In this document: one piece after another, positions 1 to 8,193 of the stretch
How the letters are laid out: every line of letters begins with the position of its first letter
Position numbering within the stretch: the stretch's first letter is position 1
Source of the DNA: Candidatus Pelagibacter sp.
Lineage (GTDB): Bacteria; Pseudomonadota; Alphaproteobacteria; Pelagibacterales; Pelagibacteraceae
DNA length: 19,307 bases
NCBI GenBank assembly: GCA_028097645.1
Contig: JAOHEU010000013.1
Location: 1 to 19,307, forward strand
Direction: 5' to 3'
Made by a program: the position numbers and the translations under genes
Notes under the pieces: model-generated
Told to the model about the DNA's origin: nothing
Database searches by the model: none
What the model saw: only the letters and a program-made list of their open reading frames with translations

Positions 1-186
1 TGAAATTTCAAACAAACCACCTGGAACAATTGAATTTTTTTTAGGTTCTATATCTGCTGCTCTATATTTGCTTCTAAATGTTAATCTAAAATCTTTAAGT
101 TTAATTTTCTTAAGAAAAATACTATCTTTGCATCTTCGTTGCATTTGAAAATGATTCAAATTACTACCATATGCAAAGTAAAGCAT
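1..186 (-). CDS. Gamma-glutamylcyclotransferase-like (GGCT/AIG2 fold) protein, partial
   Basis: This is the N-terminal 62 codons of a gene that continues beyond the window start, read from the reverse complement. The protein opens with MLYFAYGSNLNHFQMQRRC. The YFAYGSN stretch (residues 3-9) followed by an N-x-x-x-M-x-x-R/C pattern is the signature of the gamma-glutamylcyclotransferase / AIG2-like fold, whose YGSN loop binds the gamma-glutamyl substrate. The segment IVPGGLFEIS (residues 53-62) matches the second strand region, where these proteins typically read V-x-G-x-L-(Y/F)-E-I. The catalytic Glu expected later lies outside the window, so activity cannot be judged. Its ATG follows directly on the TAA of the upstream molybdopterin-binding gene (TAAATG), so the two are probably co-transcribed. 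Family members may degrade glutathione or gamma-glutamyl amines; the substrate here is unknown. Confidence 0.75.
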   Translation of the reverse strand, partial: MLYFAYGSNLNHFQMQRRCKDSIFLKKIKLKDFRLTFRSKYRAADIEPKKNSIVPGGLFEIS

Positions 187-936
187 TTATCGATCCACTA
201 CTTCAATCTTCTTTTTATCAATAAACTCTAAAATTTGTGAATTACAATTGTCAATTTTAGATTGATCTTCAGATCTTATCACTATAGATACCCCAAGTTT
301 TCCTGCTTGAAAAAACGGATAACTTCCAATTTCAACATCTTGATTATCATTTTGGACTTTAGTTAAAGAATCTGCAATTTCACTTTCAACTGTTCTTAAG
401 CTTATAGTTAAACTTAAAATAGGTTCACCCCCAACAATACTATTTGTTAAACCACCTAACATAGATTTTAAAATTGACGGAACCCCTGGTAAACAAAATA
501 CATTTTCAACACTAAAACCTGGAGCACCGCTTGTGGGATTTAAAATTAAATTGGCATTCTCTGGCATCCATACCATTTTTTGTCTACCTTCATTAAATTC
601 ACCTGGTTTATAATAAGCTTCTAAAATTTTATATGCTTCTTTATGTATTTCATATTTTAATCGAAATGCTTTTGAAACAGACTGAGCAGTAATATCATCA
701 TGAGTAGGACCAATACCTCCTGTTGTAAAAACATAATCGTAAGATTTTTTTAATAGATTAAGTGTATCTATTATTGTTTTTTCAATGTCTGGAATAACCC
801 TAACCTCTCCCACTTTAACCCCAATTGAATTTAGCCAAGTTGCTAAAGTTGAAGTGTTGGTATCTTGTGTTCTGCCAGATAAAATTTCATTGCCTATAAT
901 TAATATTGCGGCATTAACTTTTGTGTTTTTGTTCAT
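187..936 (-). CDS. Molybdopterin-binding domain protein (CinA N-terminal type), stand-alone
   Basis: A 249-residue protein made of a single MoCF_biosynth (MogA/MoaB/CinA-N) domain. Visible family motifs are GNEILSGRTQDTN (15-27), TTGGIGPTHDD (71-81), NPTSGAPG (133-140) and LPGVP (149-153). TTGGxGPTxDD is the core signature of the fold. Full CinA proteins of about 400 residues carry a C-terminal nicotinamide-nucleotide amidase (PncC) domain, which is absent here. No remnant of that domain follows, because the next gene starts directly after the stop. In related proteins this domain has been linked to ADP-ribose pyrophosphatase or nucleotide housekeeping activity; the substrate cannot be told from sequence. 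It is divergent from sfsA with a short shared promoter region. The adjacency to sfsA and map is, from memory, a recurring alphaproteobacterial neighbourhood. The family call is firm; the function is not. Confidence 0.85.
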   Translation of the reverse strand: MNKNTKVNAAILIIGNEILSGRTQDTNTSTLATWLNSIGVKVGEVRVIPDIEKTIIDTLNLLKKSYDYVFTTGGIGPTHDDITAQSVSKAFRLKYEIHKEAYKILEAYYKPGEFNEGRQKMVWMPENANLILNPTSGAPGFSVENVFCLPGVPSILKSMLGGLTNSIVGGEPILSLTISLRTVESEIADSLTKVQNDNQDVEIGSYPFFQAGKLGVSIVIRSEDQSKIDNCNSQILEFIDKKKIEVVDR

Positions 937-956
937 TTTAAATGTATAATTTAGAA
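921..956 (+). promoter_or_regulatory. Candidate sigma70 promoter for sfsA (perfect -10, leaderless spacing)
   Basis: A perfect TATAAT lies at 945-950. A weak TTGTGT lies 18 bp upstream at 921-926. The ATG at 957, which homology prefers as the sfsA start, is 6 nt after the hexamer. The expected transcription start therefore falls on or next to the start codon. The complementary strand carries TATACA over the same bases (943-948), 6 nt before the start of the divergent molybdopterin-binding gene, so one AT-rich site may serve both directions. A/T-rich hexamers arise easily by chance in this genome, hence moderate confidence. Confidence 0.45.
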
Positions 957-1655
957 ATGGAATTTACCAAGTCTTTAATAAAAGGCAAATTAATCAAACG
1001 TTACAAACGTTTTTTTACTGATATAAAATTAACAAATGAAGTAGTTACTGCACATTGTCCTAATACTGGATCGATGAAAGGTTTATTAAATGAGGGCAAT
1101 GATGTTTATTTACTTCCTAATAACGACCCCAAGCGAAAACTTAAATACGGACTTGAAATTATTAAAACAAGAAAAAACCTAGTTGGTGTTAACACTCACA
1201 TGGCTAATAAAATAGCTCAACACGCTCTAGAAAATAATCTTATTAAAGAACTTAAAAATAGTGATCTAATTAAACCAGAGATCTTTTTTAATAAAGAGAC
1301 TAGATTTGATTTTTTAATTGAAAAAAACAAACAAAAGAGCTTTGTAGAGGTTAAAAATGTTACCCTTTTTAGAAATAAAGACACAGCTGAGTTTCCAGAT
1401 GCCGTGACAGCACGTGGCACCAAACACCTGCTCGCTCTTATTGATGCCATAAAAAAAGGTTATAAAAGCTACTTATTATTTTTAGTTCAAATACAAAACA
1501 TGGAAAAGTTTAAGATAGCTAAAGATGTAGATGCTGAATATTATAAGAATTATCTAATTGCTAAAAAAGCAGGAGTTAACTTTTTAGCCTATAGATGTGA
1601 TATAAGTTCTAAAAAAATTTTTATAGATAAAAAACTGAAGATTGTTGATGAGTGA
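957..1655 (+). CDS. sfsA: SfsA family protein (sugar fermentation stimulation protein homolog)
   Basis: About 232 residues from the ATG at 957; family length is about 230-240. An in-frame ATG at 942 would add five residues (MYNLE), but the family begins right before the LIKGKLIKRYKRF segment. The 942 start would also place a perfect -10 hexamer inside the gene, so 957 is preferred. Motifs, numbered from 957: RYKRFF (15-20), AHCPNTGSM (32-40), RFDFL with D118, FVEVKNVTL (129-137) and FPDAVTARGTKHL (146-158). D118 with E131-x-K133 fits the PD-(D/E)XK nuclease-like core of SfsA. The physiological role of the family is unsettled: it was described as a maltose-gene regulator or DNA-binding protein in E. 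coli. Its last 8 bp overlap the start of map (ATGAGTGA at 1648-1655), which suggests coupled translation. Confidence 0.9.
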   Translation: MEFTKSLIKGKLIKRYKRFFTDIKLTNEVVTAHCPNTGSMKGLLNEGNDVYLLPNNDPKRKLKYGLEIIKTRKNLVGVNTHMANKIAQHALENNLIKELKNSDLIKPEIFFNKETRFDFLIEKNKQKSFVEVKNVTLFRNKDTAEFPDAVTARGTKHLLALIDAIKKGYKSYLLFLVQIQNMEKFKIAKDVDAEYYKNYLIAKKAGVNFLAYRCDISSKKIFIDKKLKIVDE

Positions 1656-2418
1656 TTATAAAGAGAAATTTGAAAAAATGAGAGTAGCTGGAAAATTGGC
1701 AGCTCAAACTTTAGATATGCTGACTGATAATATCAAGGAAGGTGTATCAACAGATCATATTGATAAATTAGGTTACGAATTTATTAGAGATAACGGCGGA
1801 TACTCTGCTCCACTTTATTATAGGGGTTTTATAAAATCTTTGTGTACATCTTTAAATCATGTTGTCTGCCACGGTATTCCATCAGATAGAATTTTAAGAG
1901 ATGGTGATGCAGTCAATGTAGATGTAACAGCTATTGTTGATGAACATTATGGAGATACTAGTAGAATGTTTTCAATCGGTAATACCTCTGTTAAATTAAA
2001 TAATCTTATAGACACAACCCACGAGTCGATGATGAGAGCAATTAAGATTTTAAAACCTGGAATTAAATTGGGGGATATAGGATATGAAATTCAATCATTC
2101 GTTGAAGATAAAGGTTTTTCAGTTGTAAGAGATTTTTGTGGTCATGGTATAAGCACAACATTTCATGAGCCACCTAATATTTTACATTATGGAAGTAAAA
2201 ACTCTGGAATGGATTTAAGACCTGGAATGACTTTTACAATTGAGCCTATGATTAATACAGGTAAATACGATGTTAAGATGTTAAACGATGGCTGGACTGC
2301 TGTTACAAAAGATAAATCTTTATCAGCACAATTTGAGCATACATTAGGAATTACTGAAAATGGTTATGAAATCTTTACAGAATCTGCTAAAGGTTATTCA
2401 AAGCCCCCATACTTATAA
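1648..2418 (+). CDS. map: Methionine aminopeptidase, type I
   Basis: A 256-residue cytosolic metallopeptidase that removes the initiator Met from nascent proteins. All five metal ligands of the pita-bread fold are visible: D92 (NVDVT), D103 (YGDTS), H166 (CGHGI), E199 (TIEPM) and E230 (QFEHT). The substrate-positioning His of the HVVCHG segment (H75) is also present. The length and the lack of a zinc-finger extension match bacterial type Ia enzymes. I chose the ATG at 1648 (MSDYKEK). A TTG six bases upstream is in frame, but the ATG matches the usual N-terminus and gives the typical overlap with the sfsA stop. Only 3 bp separate its stop from the purB ATG at 2422. Intact, no oddities. Confidence 0.96.
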   Translation: MSDYKEKFEKMRVAGKLAAQTLDMLTDNIKEGVSTDHIDKLGYEFIRDNGGYSAPLYYRGFIKSLCTSLNHVVCHGIPSDRILRDGDAVNVDVTAIVDEHYGDTSRMFSIGNTSVKLNNLIDTTHESMMRAIKILKPGIKLGDIGYEIQSFVEDKGFSVVRDFCGHGISTTFHEPPNILHYGSKNSGMDLRPGMTFTIEPMINTGKYDVKMLNDGWTAVTKDKSLSAQFEHTLGITENGYEIFTESAKGYSKPPYL

Positions 2419-2421
2419 TTA

Positions 2422-3715
2422 ATGATTAAAAGATACTCTCGAAAAAGAATTAACTAATATTTGGTCAGAAGAAAATAAATATAAAATTTGGCTTGATGTA
2501 GAAGTTGCAGCTGCTGAAGCTATGGAAAAACTTGGTCAAATCCCAAAAGGTGTAGCATCTGTTATTAGAAAAAAAGCTAAAATAAATGTAGATAGAATTC
2601 ATAAGATAGAGTCAGAGGTTAAACACGACGTTATAGCCTTTTTAACTTCAGTAACTGAAAAAGCAGGAATTAAAGCTAGGTATCTTCACCAAGGTATGAC
2701 CTCATCAGATGTATTGGATACAAGTTTTAATATTCAAATGGTTCAATCAGGTAAAATCATCCTAAAAGACATAGATCAAATTTTAAAAGTTCTTAAAAAA
2801 CAAGCTAAGAAATACAAATTTACACCGTGCATGGGAAGAAGTCATGGTATTCACGCAGAACCCGTTACCTTTGGGTTAAAATTAGCTTCGTTTTATGAAG
2901 AATTTAAGAGAAATAGAAAAAGATTAGTAGATGCGATTGATGAGGTATCCACTTGTGCAATATCTGGGGCAGTTGGAACCTTTGCTAATATTAATCCTAA
3001 TGTTGAAAAACACGTTGCAAAAAAATTGGGTTTAAGAGTTGAGCCAATTTCAACTCAAGTAATACCAAGAGACCGACATGCTTTTTATTTCTCAGTATTG
3101 GGAATTATTGCTGGATCAATAGAAAGAGTTGCGGTTGAGATTAGACATTTACAAAGAACTGAAGTTTATGAATTACAAGAATTCTTCTCAAAAAATCAAA
3201 AAGGTTCTTCAGCGATGCCTCATAAAAAAAACCCAATATTAAGTGAAAACTTAACTGGTCTTGCAAGAATGGTTAGAAGTGCAGTAATTCCTGCTTTAGA
3301 AAATATTGCTCTATGGCATGAAAGAGATATTTCTCATTCTAGTGTTGAGAGAAACATCGGGCCTGATGCAAATATTACAACTGATTTTGCTCTTGTGAGA
3401 CTAACAAATATTTTAGATAACATGATCGTTTATCCTAAAAAGATGTTAGAGAATTTAAATATCACTAAAGGATTGATTTTTTCACAAGAAGTAATGCTAG
3501 AGTTAACAAAATCAGGATTAAGTAGAGAACAATCTTACAGAATGGTTCAAAATTACGCTAAAAAATGTTTTGCAGAGGATTTGGATTTATTTGATGTTAT
3601 TAGTTCTGATAAGTTAATTATGAGTAAAATTACTCCTAAAAAACTAAAATCTATATTTAGTTACGCAAAACACTTTAAAAATGTAAATTTCATCTTTAGA
3701 AGAGTTTTTAAATAA
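2422..3715 (+). CDS. purB: Adenylosuccinate lyase, frame interrupted by one extra A
   Basis: PurB cleaves SAICAR to AICAR and adenylosuccinate to AMP, releasing fumarate. The gene starts at the ATG at 2422 (MIKRYSRK), but the frame hits a TAA after 11 codons. If one A of the five at 2442-2446 is dropped, the reading continues ...[14 protein letters not shown]... straight into the long downstream frame. That yields 430 residues, the normal size of PurB. In the corrected numbering, [10 protein letters not shown] (138-147) holds the catalytic His (about H141), TSSDVLDT follows the TSSD signature, and [11 protein letters not shown] (261-271) is the flexible signature loop with the catalytic Ser. 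The ATG at 2522 is internal and would lose 33 residues that the family needs. The stop overlaps the purC start by one base (TAATG). Sequencing error is more likely than a real lesion, since purB is normally essential for purine synthesis. Confidence 0.93.
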
Positions 3716-4501
3716 TGAAAAAAGGAAAAAAACTATACGAGGGTAAAGCTAAAATCATTTACGCAACTAATGATAAAAATTTAGTCATTCAGTATTTTAA
3801 AGATGATGCTACCGCATTTAACAATCAAAAAAAATCCACTATTGAAGGAAAAGGTGTATTAAATAACAGAATTTCAGAACACATCCTCTCCAACCTTTCT
3901 CAAATTGGAATTAAAAATCATTTAGTTAAAAGACTTAATATGAGAGAACAAGTTATTAAGTTAGTTGAAATTATTCCAATTGAATTTATTGTAAGAAATG
4001 TTGCAACCGGATCAATTACTAAAAGATTAGGAATTGAAGATGGAACAGTTTTAAAAGAGCCTCTAATTGAATATTGCTTAAAGGATGACAAATTAGGAGA
4101 TCCATTAATTGCAGAGGAACATATTTTAGCTTTTGATTGGGCTTCTAAAAAAAGAAATTGAAAAAGTTAAAAAGATGATTTTAAGAATTAATGACTTTAT
4201 GATCGGTATGTTTAGAGGCGTTGGAATTAAGCTGATTGATTTTAAATTAGAATTTGGAAGACTAAAAGTTAACGGTAAAGATGAAGTGATATTGGCTGAT
4301 GAAATTAGCCCTGATACTTGTAGGCTTTGGGACAGTATAACAGACAAAAAACTAGATAAAGACAGATTTAGAAAAAATTTAGGTGATCTTATTCCAGCAT
4401 ATACAGAAGTTGCAAAAAGACTGGGCATACTTCATGAGCAATCCAACGTCTCAGCGGTTAATGTTACCAAACTATCTTCTGTTAAAAGGAAACGTAAATG
4501 A
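3715..4501 (+). CDS. purC: SAICAR synthetase, frame interrupted by one extra A
   Basis: Phosphoribosylaminoimidazole-succinocarboxamide synthase joins CAIR and aspartate using ATP. The N-terminal part shows [11 protein letters not shown] (7-17), the ATP-binding GKAK segment, then [14 protein letters not shown] and [11 protein letters not shown]. The frame then breaks in the seven-A run at 4147-4153. With six A it reads [12 protein letters not shown] and continues in the second half, which contains the family block [12 protein letters not shown] and the C-terminal [15 protein letters not shown]. The repaired protein has 261 residues, about 20 of them a Ser/Val/Lys-rich tail after the last conserved block. 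The gene overlaps purB by 1 base and purS by 4 bases (ATGA at 4498-4501). The two halves lie in frames differing by one, and the second half has no suitable start, so this is one gene rather than two. Confidence 0.93.
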
Positions 4502-4740
4502 AAATTTCAGTAATCATTACTCTTAAAAAAGATGTGTTAGATCCTCAAGGTAAAGTTATTCATCAAACTTTAGATGGAATGGGCTTTAATGACATTAATG
4601 AAGTAAGACAAGGTAAGTATTTTGAAATAGATACTAAAGAAAGTGATCCAAAAAAAGCTAAAGATAAAGTTGAAGAAATGTGCAAAAAACTTTTAGCTAA
4701 TCTTGTTATTGAAAATTATAAAATTATTGATGCACAATAA
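4498..4740 (+). CDS. purS: Phosphoribosylformylglycinamidine synthase subunit PurS
   Basis: An 80-residue alpha/beta protein of the exact PurS size. It begins [19 protein letters not shown] and contains the typical LDGMGFNDINEVRQGKYFEID block (residues about 27-47), followed by a charged helix and the short strand NLVIENYKIID. PurS is the small dimeric subunit that bridges the PurQ glutaminase and the small PurL synthetase, and probably helps transfer ammonia. This three-subunit arrangement occurs in Gram-positives, archaea and alphaproteobacteria, whereas gammaproteobacteria use one large fused PurL. The ATG overlaps the purC stop. An A/G-rich stretch about 9 nt upstream (AAGGAAA) may act as ribosome binding site. 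Three bases separate it from purQ. Confidence 0.95.
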   Translation: MKISVIITLKKDVLDPQGKVIHQTLDGMGFNDINEVRQGKYFEIDTKESDPKKAKDKVEEMCKKLLANLVIENYKIIDAQ

Positions 4741-4743
4741 TTA

Positions 4744-5427
4744 ATGAAATCATCCGTCATTACATTTCCAGGATCAAATTGTGATAGAGACATGAATGTG
4801 GCTCTTAAAAAATTTGGGTTTAAAAATAAAATGGTTTGGCATGATGATGTTGAATTACCTAAAAGTGATTTAGTCGTTTTGCCTGGTGGGTTTTCATATG
4901 GGGATTATTTACGATGTGGAAGCATGGCCTCTAAATCTAAAATTATGAAATCAGTAATTAATTTTGCAAATTCTGGGGGTATGGTGATGGGAATTTGTAA
5001 TGGTTTTCAAATTTTAGTTGAAACAGGTTTAGTTCCAGGTGTTTTATTAAGAAACAAATACTTAGAATTTATTTGTAAAAATGTATTTGTTAAAATTAAT
5101 AATAAACAAAATACTTACTTTAAAAATATTGATAATGAAGTCTTAGAGTTTCACATTGCTCATAACGAAGGAAACTATTTTTGTACCAAAGAGCAATTAA
5201 AAGAAATTGAAGATAACGAGCAAATTGCAATTAATTACTGCGATAAAGAAGGTAAAACTGAAGAACAATTTAATCCTAATGGATCTATTAAAAATATTGC
5301 AGGAATTTTTAATAAAGAAAAAAATGTTCTAGGAATGATGCCTCATCCTGAAAGAATGATTGACCCTTCTCTATCAGGTGAAGATGGTTCTCTTTTTTTT
5401 AATAATTTAATCAATAATTTAAAATGA
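4744..5427 (+). CDS. purQ: Phosphoribosylformylglycinamidine synthase subunit PurQ (glutaminase)
   Basis: A class I glutamine amidotransferase of 227 residues that hydrolyses glutamine to supply ammonia to PurL. The catalytic triad is visible: nucleophile C85 in GICNGFQ, and H201 with E203 in MMPHPERM. The oxyanion-region motif [11 protein letters not shown] spans 47-57, and the N-terminus ([13 protein letters not shown]) is typical of PurQ. Length matches the stand-alone PurQ family. The ATG lies 3 bp after purS, and the stop overlaps the purL ATG by four bases (ATGA), consistent with translational coupling of the three subunits. No frame problem occurs here, although the neighbours on both sides of the purS-purQ pair are interrupted. 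Confidence 0.96.
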   Translation: MKSSVITFPGSNCDRDMNVALKKFGFKNKMVWHDDVELPKSDLVVLPGGFSYGDYLRCGSMASKSKIMKSVINFANSGGMVMGICNGFQILVETGLVPGVLLRNKYLEFICKNVFVKINNKQNTYFKNIDNEVLEFHIAHNEGNYFCTKEQLKEIEDNEQIAINYCDKEGKTEEQFNPNGSIKNIAGIFNKEKNVLGMMPHPERMIDPSLSGEDGSLFFNNLINNLK

Positions 5428-7617
5428 TAGTAAATGAACAAGTGGCCATAGATCATGGTCTTAAAAAAGATGAGTATGCTAAAATTTGTGAACTACTGGA
5501 TAGAACTCCAAACATCACAGAACTTGGAATTTTCTCAGCAATGTGGAATGAACATTGTTCATATAAATCATCAAGACTTCACTTAAAAACACTACCAACT
5601 AAAGGAAAGCAAGTTATCCAAGGACCAGGAGAAAACGCTGGTGTGGTTGATATTGGGGATAATGATGCAATTGTATTTAAAATTGAAAGTCATAACCACC
5701 CCTCATTCATTGAACCCTATCAAGGGGCTGCAACTGGTGTTGGTGGTATCATGAGAGATGTCTTTACAATGGGAGCACGTCCTATTGCAAACTTGAATTC
5801 TATTCATTTTGGCTCTCCTCAACATAAGAAAACTAAGAATTTATTGAGAGGGGTTGTGCACGGTATTGGTGGCTATGGAAACTGTATGGGAGTTCCAACC
5901 ATTGCTGGTCAAACGAACTTTGATAGTTCTTATAATGGTAACATCTTAGTCAATGCCATGACTTTAGGTTTGGTTAAAAAAGATAAGATTTTCTATTCAA
6001 AAGCAGCAGGATTAAACAAACCAGTAATATATGTAGGTTCAAAGACAGGCCGTGATGGAATTCATGGCGCGAGTATGGCATCAGCTAGTTTTGATGAAAA
6101 AATTGAAGAAAAAAAACCGACAGTTCAAGTTGGTGATCCGTTTACTGAAAAATTATTACTCGAAGCATGCCTAGAGTTAATGGCAGGAGATTCAATTATA
6201 GCAATTCAAGATATGGGTGCAGCAGGATTAACATCATCTAGTATAGAAATGGCTTCAAAAGGAAACCTTGGAATTGAAATCAATTTAAATAAAGTTCCAT
6301 GCAGAGAAGCAAACATGACCCCTTATGAAATTATGCTCTCTGAAAGCCAAGAAAGAATGTTAATCGTTCTTGAAAACGGCAAAGAAGAAAAAGCTAAAAA
6401 GATATTTGATAAATGGAATTTAGATTTTGCCGTAATTGGTAAAACAACTAATTCTAAAAAAATTGAATTATTTTTTGATAATGAACAAGTGGCAGATATT
6501 CCAGTTAATACTTTAGTTGAAAATTCACCGATGTATGACCGTAAATGGAAAAAAGCAAAACTTCCTAAAAAAAAATAAAATTAAAAAAGAAGAACTTAAA
6601 AATTTAAAGATTATAGATATTTTAAAGAAAGTTTTATCTCATCCAAATGTTTGCAGTAAAGAGTGGATTTGGCAACAGTATGATCACACAGTTATGGGAG
6701 ATACTATTCAAAAACCTGGTGGTGACTCAGGAGTTGTTCGTGTTCATGGAACTGATAAAGCAGTTGCAGCTTCTGTTGATAGTTCTGCGGTGTATTGTTG
6801 GGCACATCCATTAACTGGTGGAAAACAAGTAGTTTGTGAAAGTTTTAGAAACTTAATTTCTGTTGGGGCAAAACCAGTTGCTATTACTAATTGTTTAAAC
6901 TTTGGTAGTCCTGAGAATGAAGAAAACATGGGAGAGTTTGTAGAGTGCGTTCAAGGGATTGGAGAAGCTGCTGGATATTTAAAATTTCCCGTCGTTTCAG
7001 GAAATGTATCTTTTTATAATCAAACCAAAGATGAAGGGATTAAGCCTACCCCATCTATTGGAGGAGTTGGTTTAATTAAAGATTATAAAAAAATGATTAC
7101 CATGGATTTTAAGCAAGTTGATAATATCATTCTAGTTATTGGTAAAACTGAAGGTCATATTGATCAGAGTTTACTTGCAAGAAATATTTTAAATGAAAAA
7201 AATGGCCCTCCACCCGAGGTAAATTTATTTAATGAAAAAAATAATGGAGAAACCTTATTAAAGTTAATAGATGCGGGTCACATCAAAAGTGCTCACGATG
7301 TATCCATAGGAGGAATTATTACTGCTGTTTCTAAGATGTGTATTAAAGGAAATAAGGGAATTAATCTTAAAAAACCAAAATATTTAATCAATGAAATTGA
7401 GTACTACTTTGGTGAAGATCAAGGCAGATACATAATTGAAGTAAGTAAAGACAGTCTTAAAAAAGTGACTGATATTTTAAACAAAAACGCTGTTCATTAT
7501 GATGAACTTGGAACGATTAATGAAGATCAATTGTTTATTAATGAAAAGACAAAAGTATCAATTGACGAATTAATAACATCGAATACAAATTGGCTAACAA
7601 ATTACATGAGTAAATAA
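5424..7617 (+). CDS. purL: Phosphoribosylformylglycinamidine synthase subunit PurL (small form), frame interrupted by one extra A
   Basis: This is the ATP-dependent synthetase subunit that makes FGAM from FGAR and ammonia. The N-terminal half shows [14 protein letters not shown] (38-51, with the conserved His), KIESHNHPS (86-94), [12 protein letters not shown] (101-112) and [12 protein letters not shown]. The frame ends at a TAA just after the nine-A run at 6567-6575. With eight A the reading is [15 protein letters not shown], and it carries on into the C-terminal half, which shows [13 protein letters not shown], the LTGGKQVV block and [11 protein letters not shown] (second AIRS-type ATP-binding half). 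The repaired protein is 730 residues, right for small PurL. The ATG at 6517 starts in the wrong frame inside the first half and is not a real start. The stop overlaps the bolA ATG by one base. The break falls between the two halves of the internal duplication. Confidence 0.94.
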
Positions 7618-7847
7618 TGGCAATGGATTTAAAAGAAATTGAGAGTTTAATCAAAGAAGCATTGTCTGATGCTACTGTTGAAATTCAAGATTTAGCTGGA
7701 GATGGAAATCACTATTCAGCAACTGTCACTTCCGCTCAATTTTCAGGCAAAAGCAAAATTGAACAACACAAAATGGTGTATAATTCTCTTAAGGGTAAGA
7801 TGGGAAATGAATTACATGCCCTAGCAATTAAAACAAAGGAGCAATAA
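7617..7847 (+). CDS. bolA: BolA family protein
   Basis: A 76-residue protein with the BolA/IbaG fold: LKEIESLIKEALSDATVEIQD, then GDGNHYSATVTSAQFSGKS, HKMVYNSLKGKM and ELHALAIKTKE. The helix with the conserved H-x-M/R-V-Y and the terminal HALAIKT block identify the family. BolA proteins bind monothiol glutaredoxins through a shared [2Fe-2S] cluster and act in iron-sulfur trafficking or iron sensing. The grxD gene follows directly, with a 1-base overlap (TAATG), which strongly supports that partnership. An alternative ATG six bases downstream (7623, MDLKE) is possible. The order purL-bolA-grxD is, to my knowledge, a conserved alphaproteobacterial arrangement; why Fe-S factors sit with purine genes is not known from the sequence. 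Confidence 0.93.
   Translation: MAMDLKEIESLIKEALSDATVEIQDLAGDGNHYSATVTSAQFSGKSKIEQHKMVYNSLKGKMGNELHALAIKTKEQ
7836..7841 (+). promoter_or_regulatory. Shine-Dalgarno site of grxD
   Basis: AAGGAG lies inside the last codons of bolA, 5 nt before the grxD ATG at 7847. It is one of only two strong Shine-Dalgarno matches seen in the window, the other being upstream of prpD. It suggests grxD is initiated independently of pure re-initiation from bolA. Confidence 0.7.
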
Positions 7848-8185
7848 TGGACGATAATACAAAAAATTTAATTCAAAATCATATTGATAGTAATGAAGTG
7901 TGCTTATTTATGAAAGGAACTCCTGATGCTCCTCAATGTGGTTTCTCAATGGCTGTATCAAACATGTTAAAAATTCTTGAAGTTAATTTTCAAGGTGTAA
8001 ATGTTTTAGAAGATCAAAACTTAAGAGAAGGTATTAAAGTCTACAGTGACTGGCCGACTATCCCTCAACTTTATATTAATAAAGAATTTGTGGGTGGTTG
8101 TGATATCGTTAAAGAAATGTACGAAAGTGGTGAATTAGCAAAATTACTTGAGGCTAAAGGAATAAGTTTTAAAGCTAAAAATTAA
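7847..8185 (+). CDS. grxD: Monothiol glutaredoxin (Grx4/GrxD type)
   Basis: A 112-residue single-domain monothiol glutaredoxin. The active site is CGFS (31-34), preceded by the MKGTPDAPQ block (22-30), where Lys23 is the usual glutathione-binding residue. It is followed by WPTIPQLYINKEFVGGCDIV, which contains the cis-Pro (TIPQ) and the GGCD glutathione-binding motif. Proteins of this class hold a glutathione-ligated [2Fe-2S] cluster as a homodimer or with BolA, and donate it in Fe-S protein maturation rather than acting as thiol oxidoreductases. It is the last gene of the plus-strand run. Its stop lies only 8 bp from the stop of convergent rpsD, with no terminator-like structure between them. 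Confidence 0.96.
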   Translation: MDDNTKNLIQNHIDSNEVCLFMKGTPDAPQCGFSMAVSNMLKILEVNFQGVNVLEDQNLREGIKVYSDWPTIPQLYINKEFVGGCDIVKEMYESGELAKLLEAKGISFKAKN

Positions 8186-8193
8186 TTTTAATT

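Noticed and set aside
1217..1450. Minus-strand open frame inside sfsA
   Set aside because: Shadow of a well-supported gene; composition is low-complexity Ser/Leu/Phe without family motifs. The same applies to the open frames opposite purC, purL, cimA, nadE, the DAHP synthase gene and prpD.
2522..3715. PurB starting at the 2522 ATG
   Set aside because: It would lose a conserved N-terminal segment that is present in another frame directly upstream, next to a one-base homopolymer gain.
4133..4501. C-terminal part of PurC as an independent small protein
   Set aside because: The start lies inside purC in another frame, and the protein lacks the ATP-binding half. The single extra A explains it fully.
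6517..7617. Second half of PurL as a separate gene starting at the 6517 ATG
   Set aside because: The first 20 or so codons would be an out-of-frame reading of the first half. The PurL-like sequence begins only after the A run, so this is one frameshifted gene.
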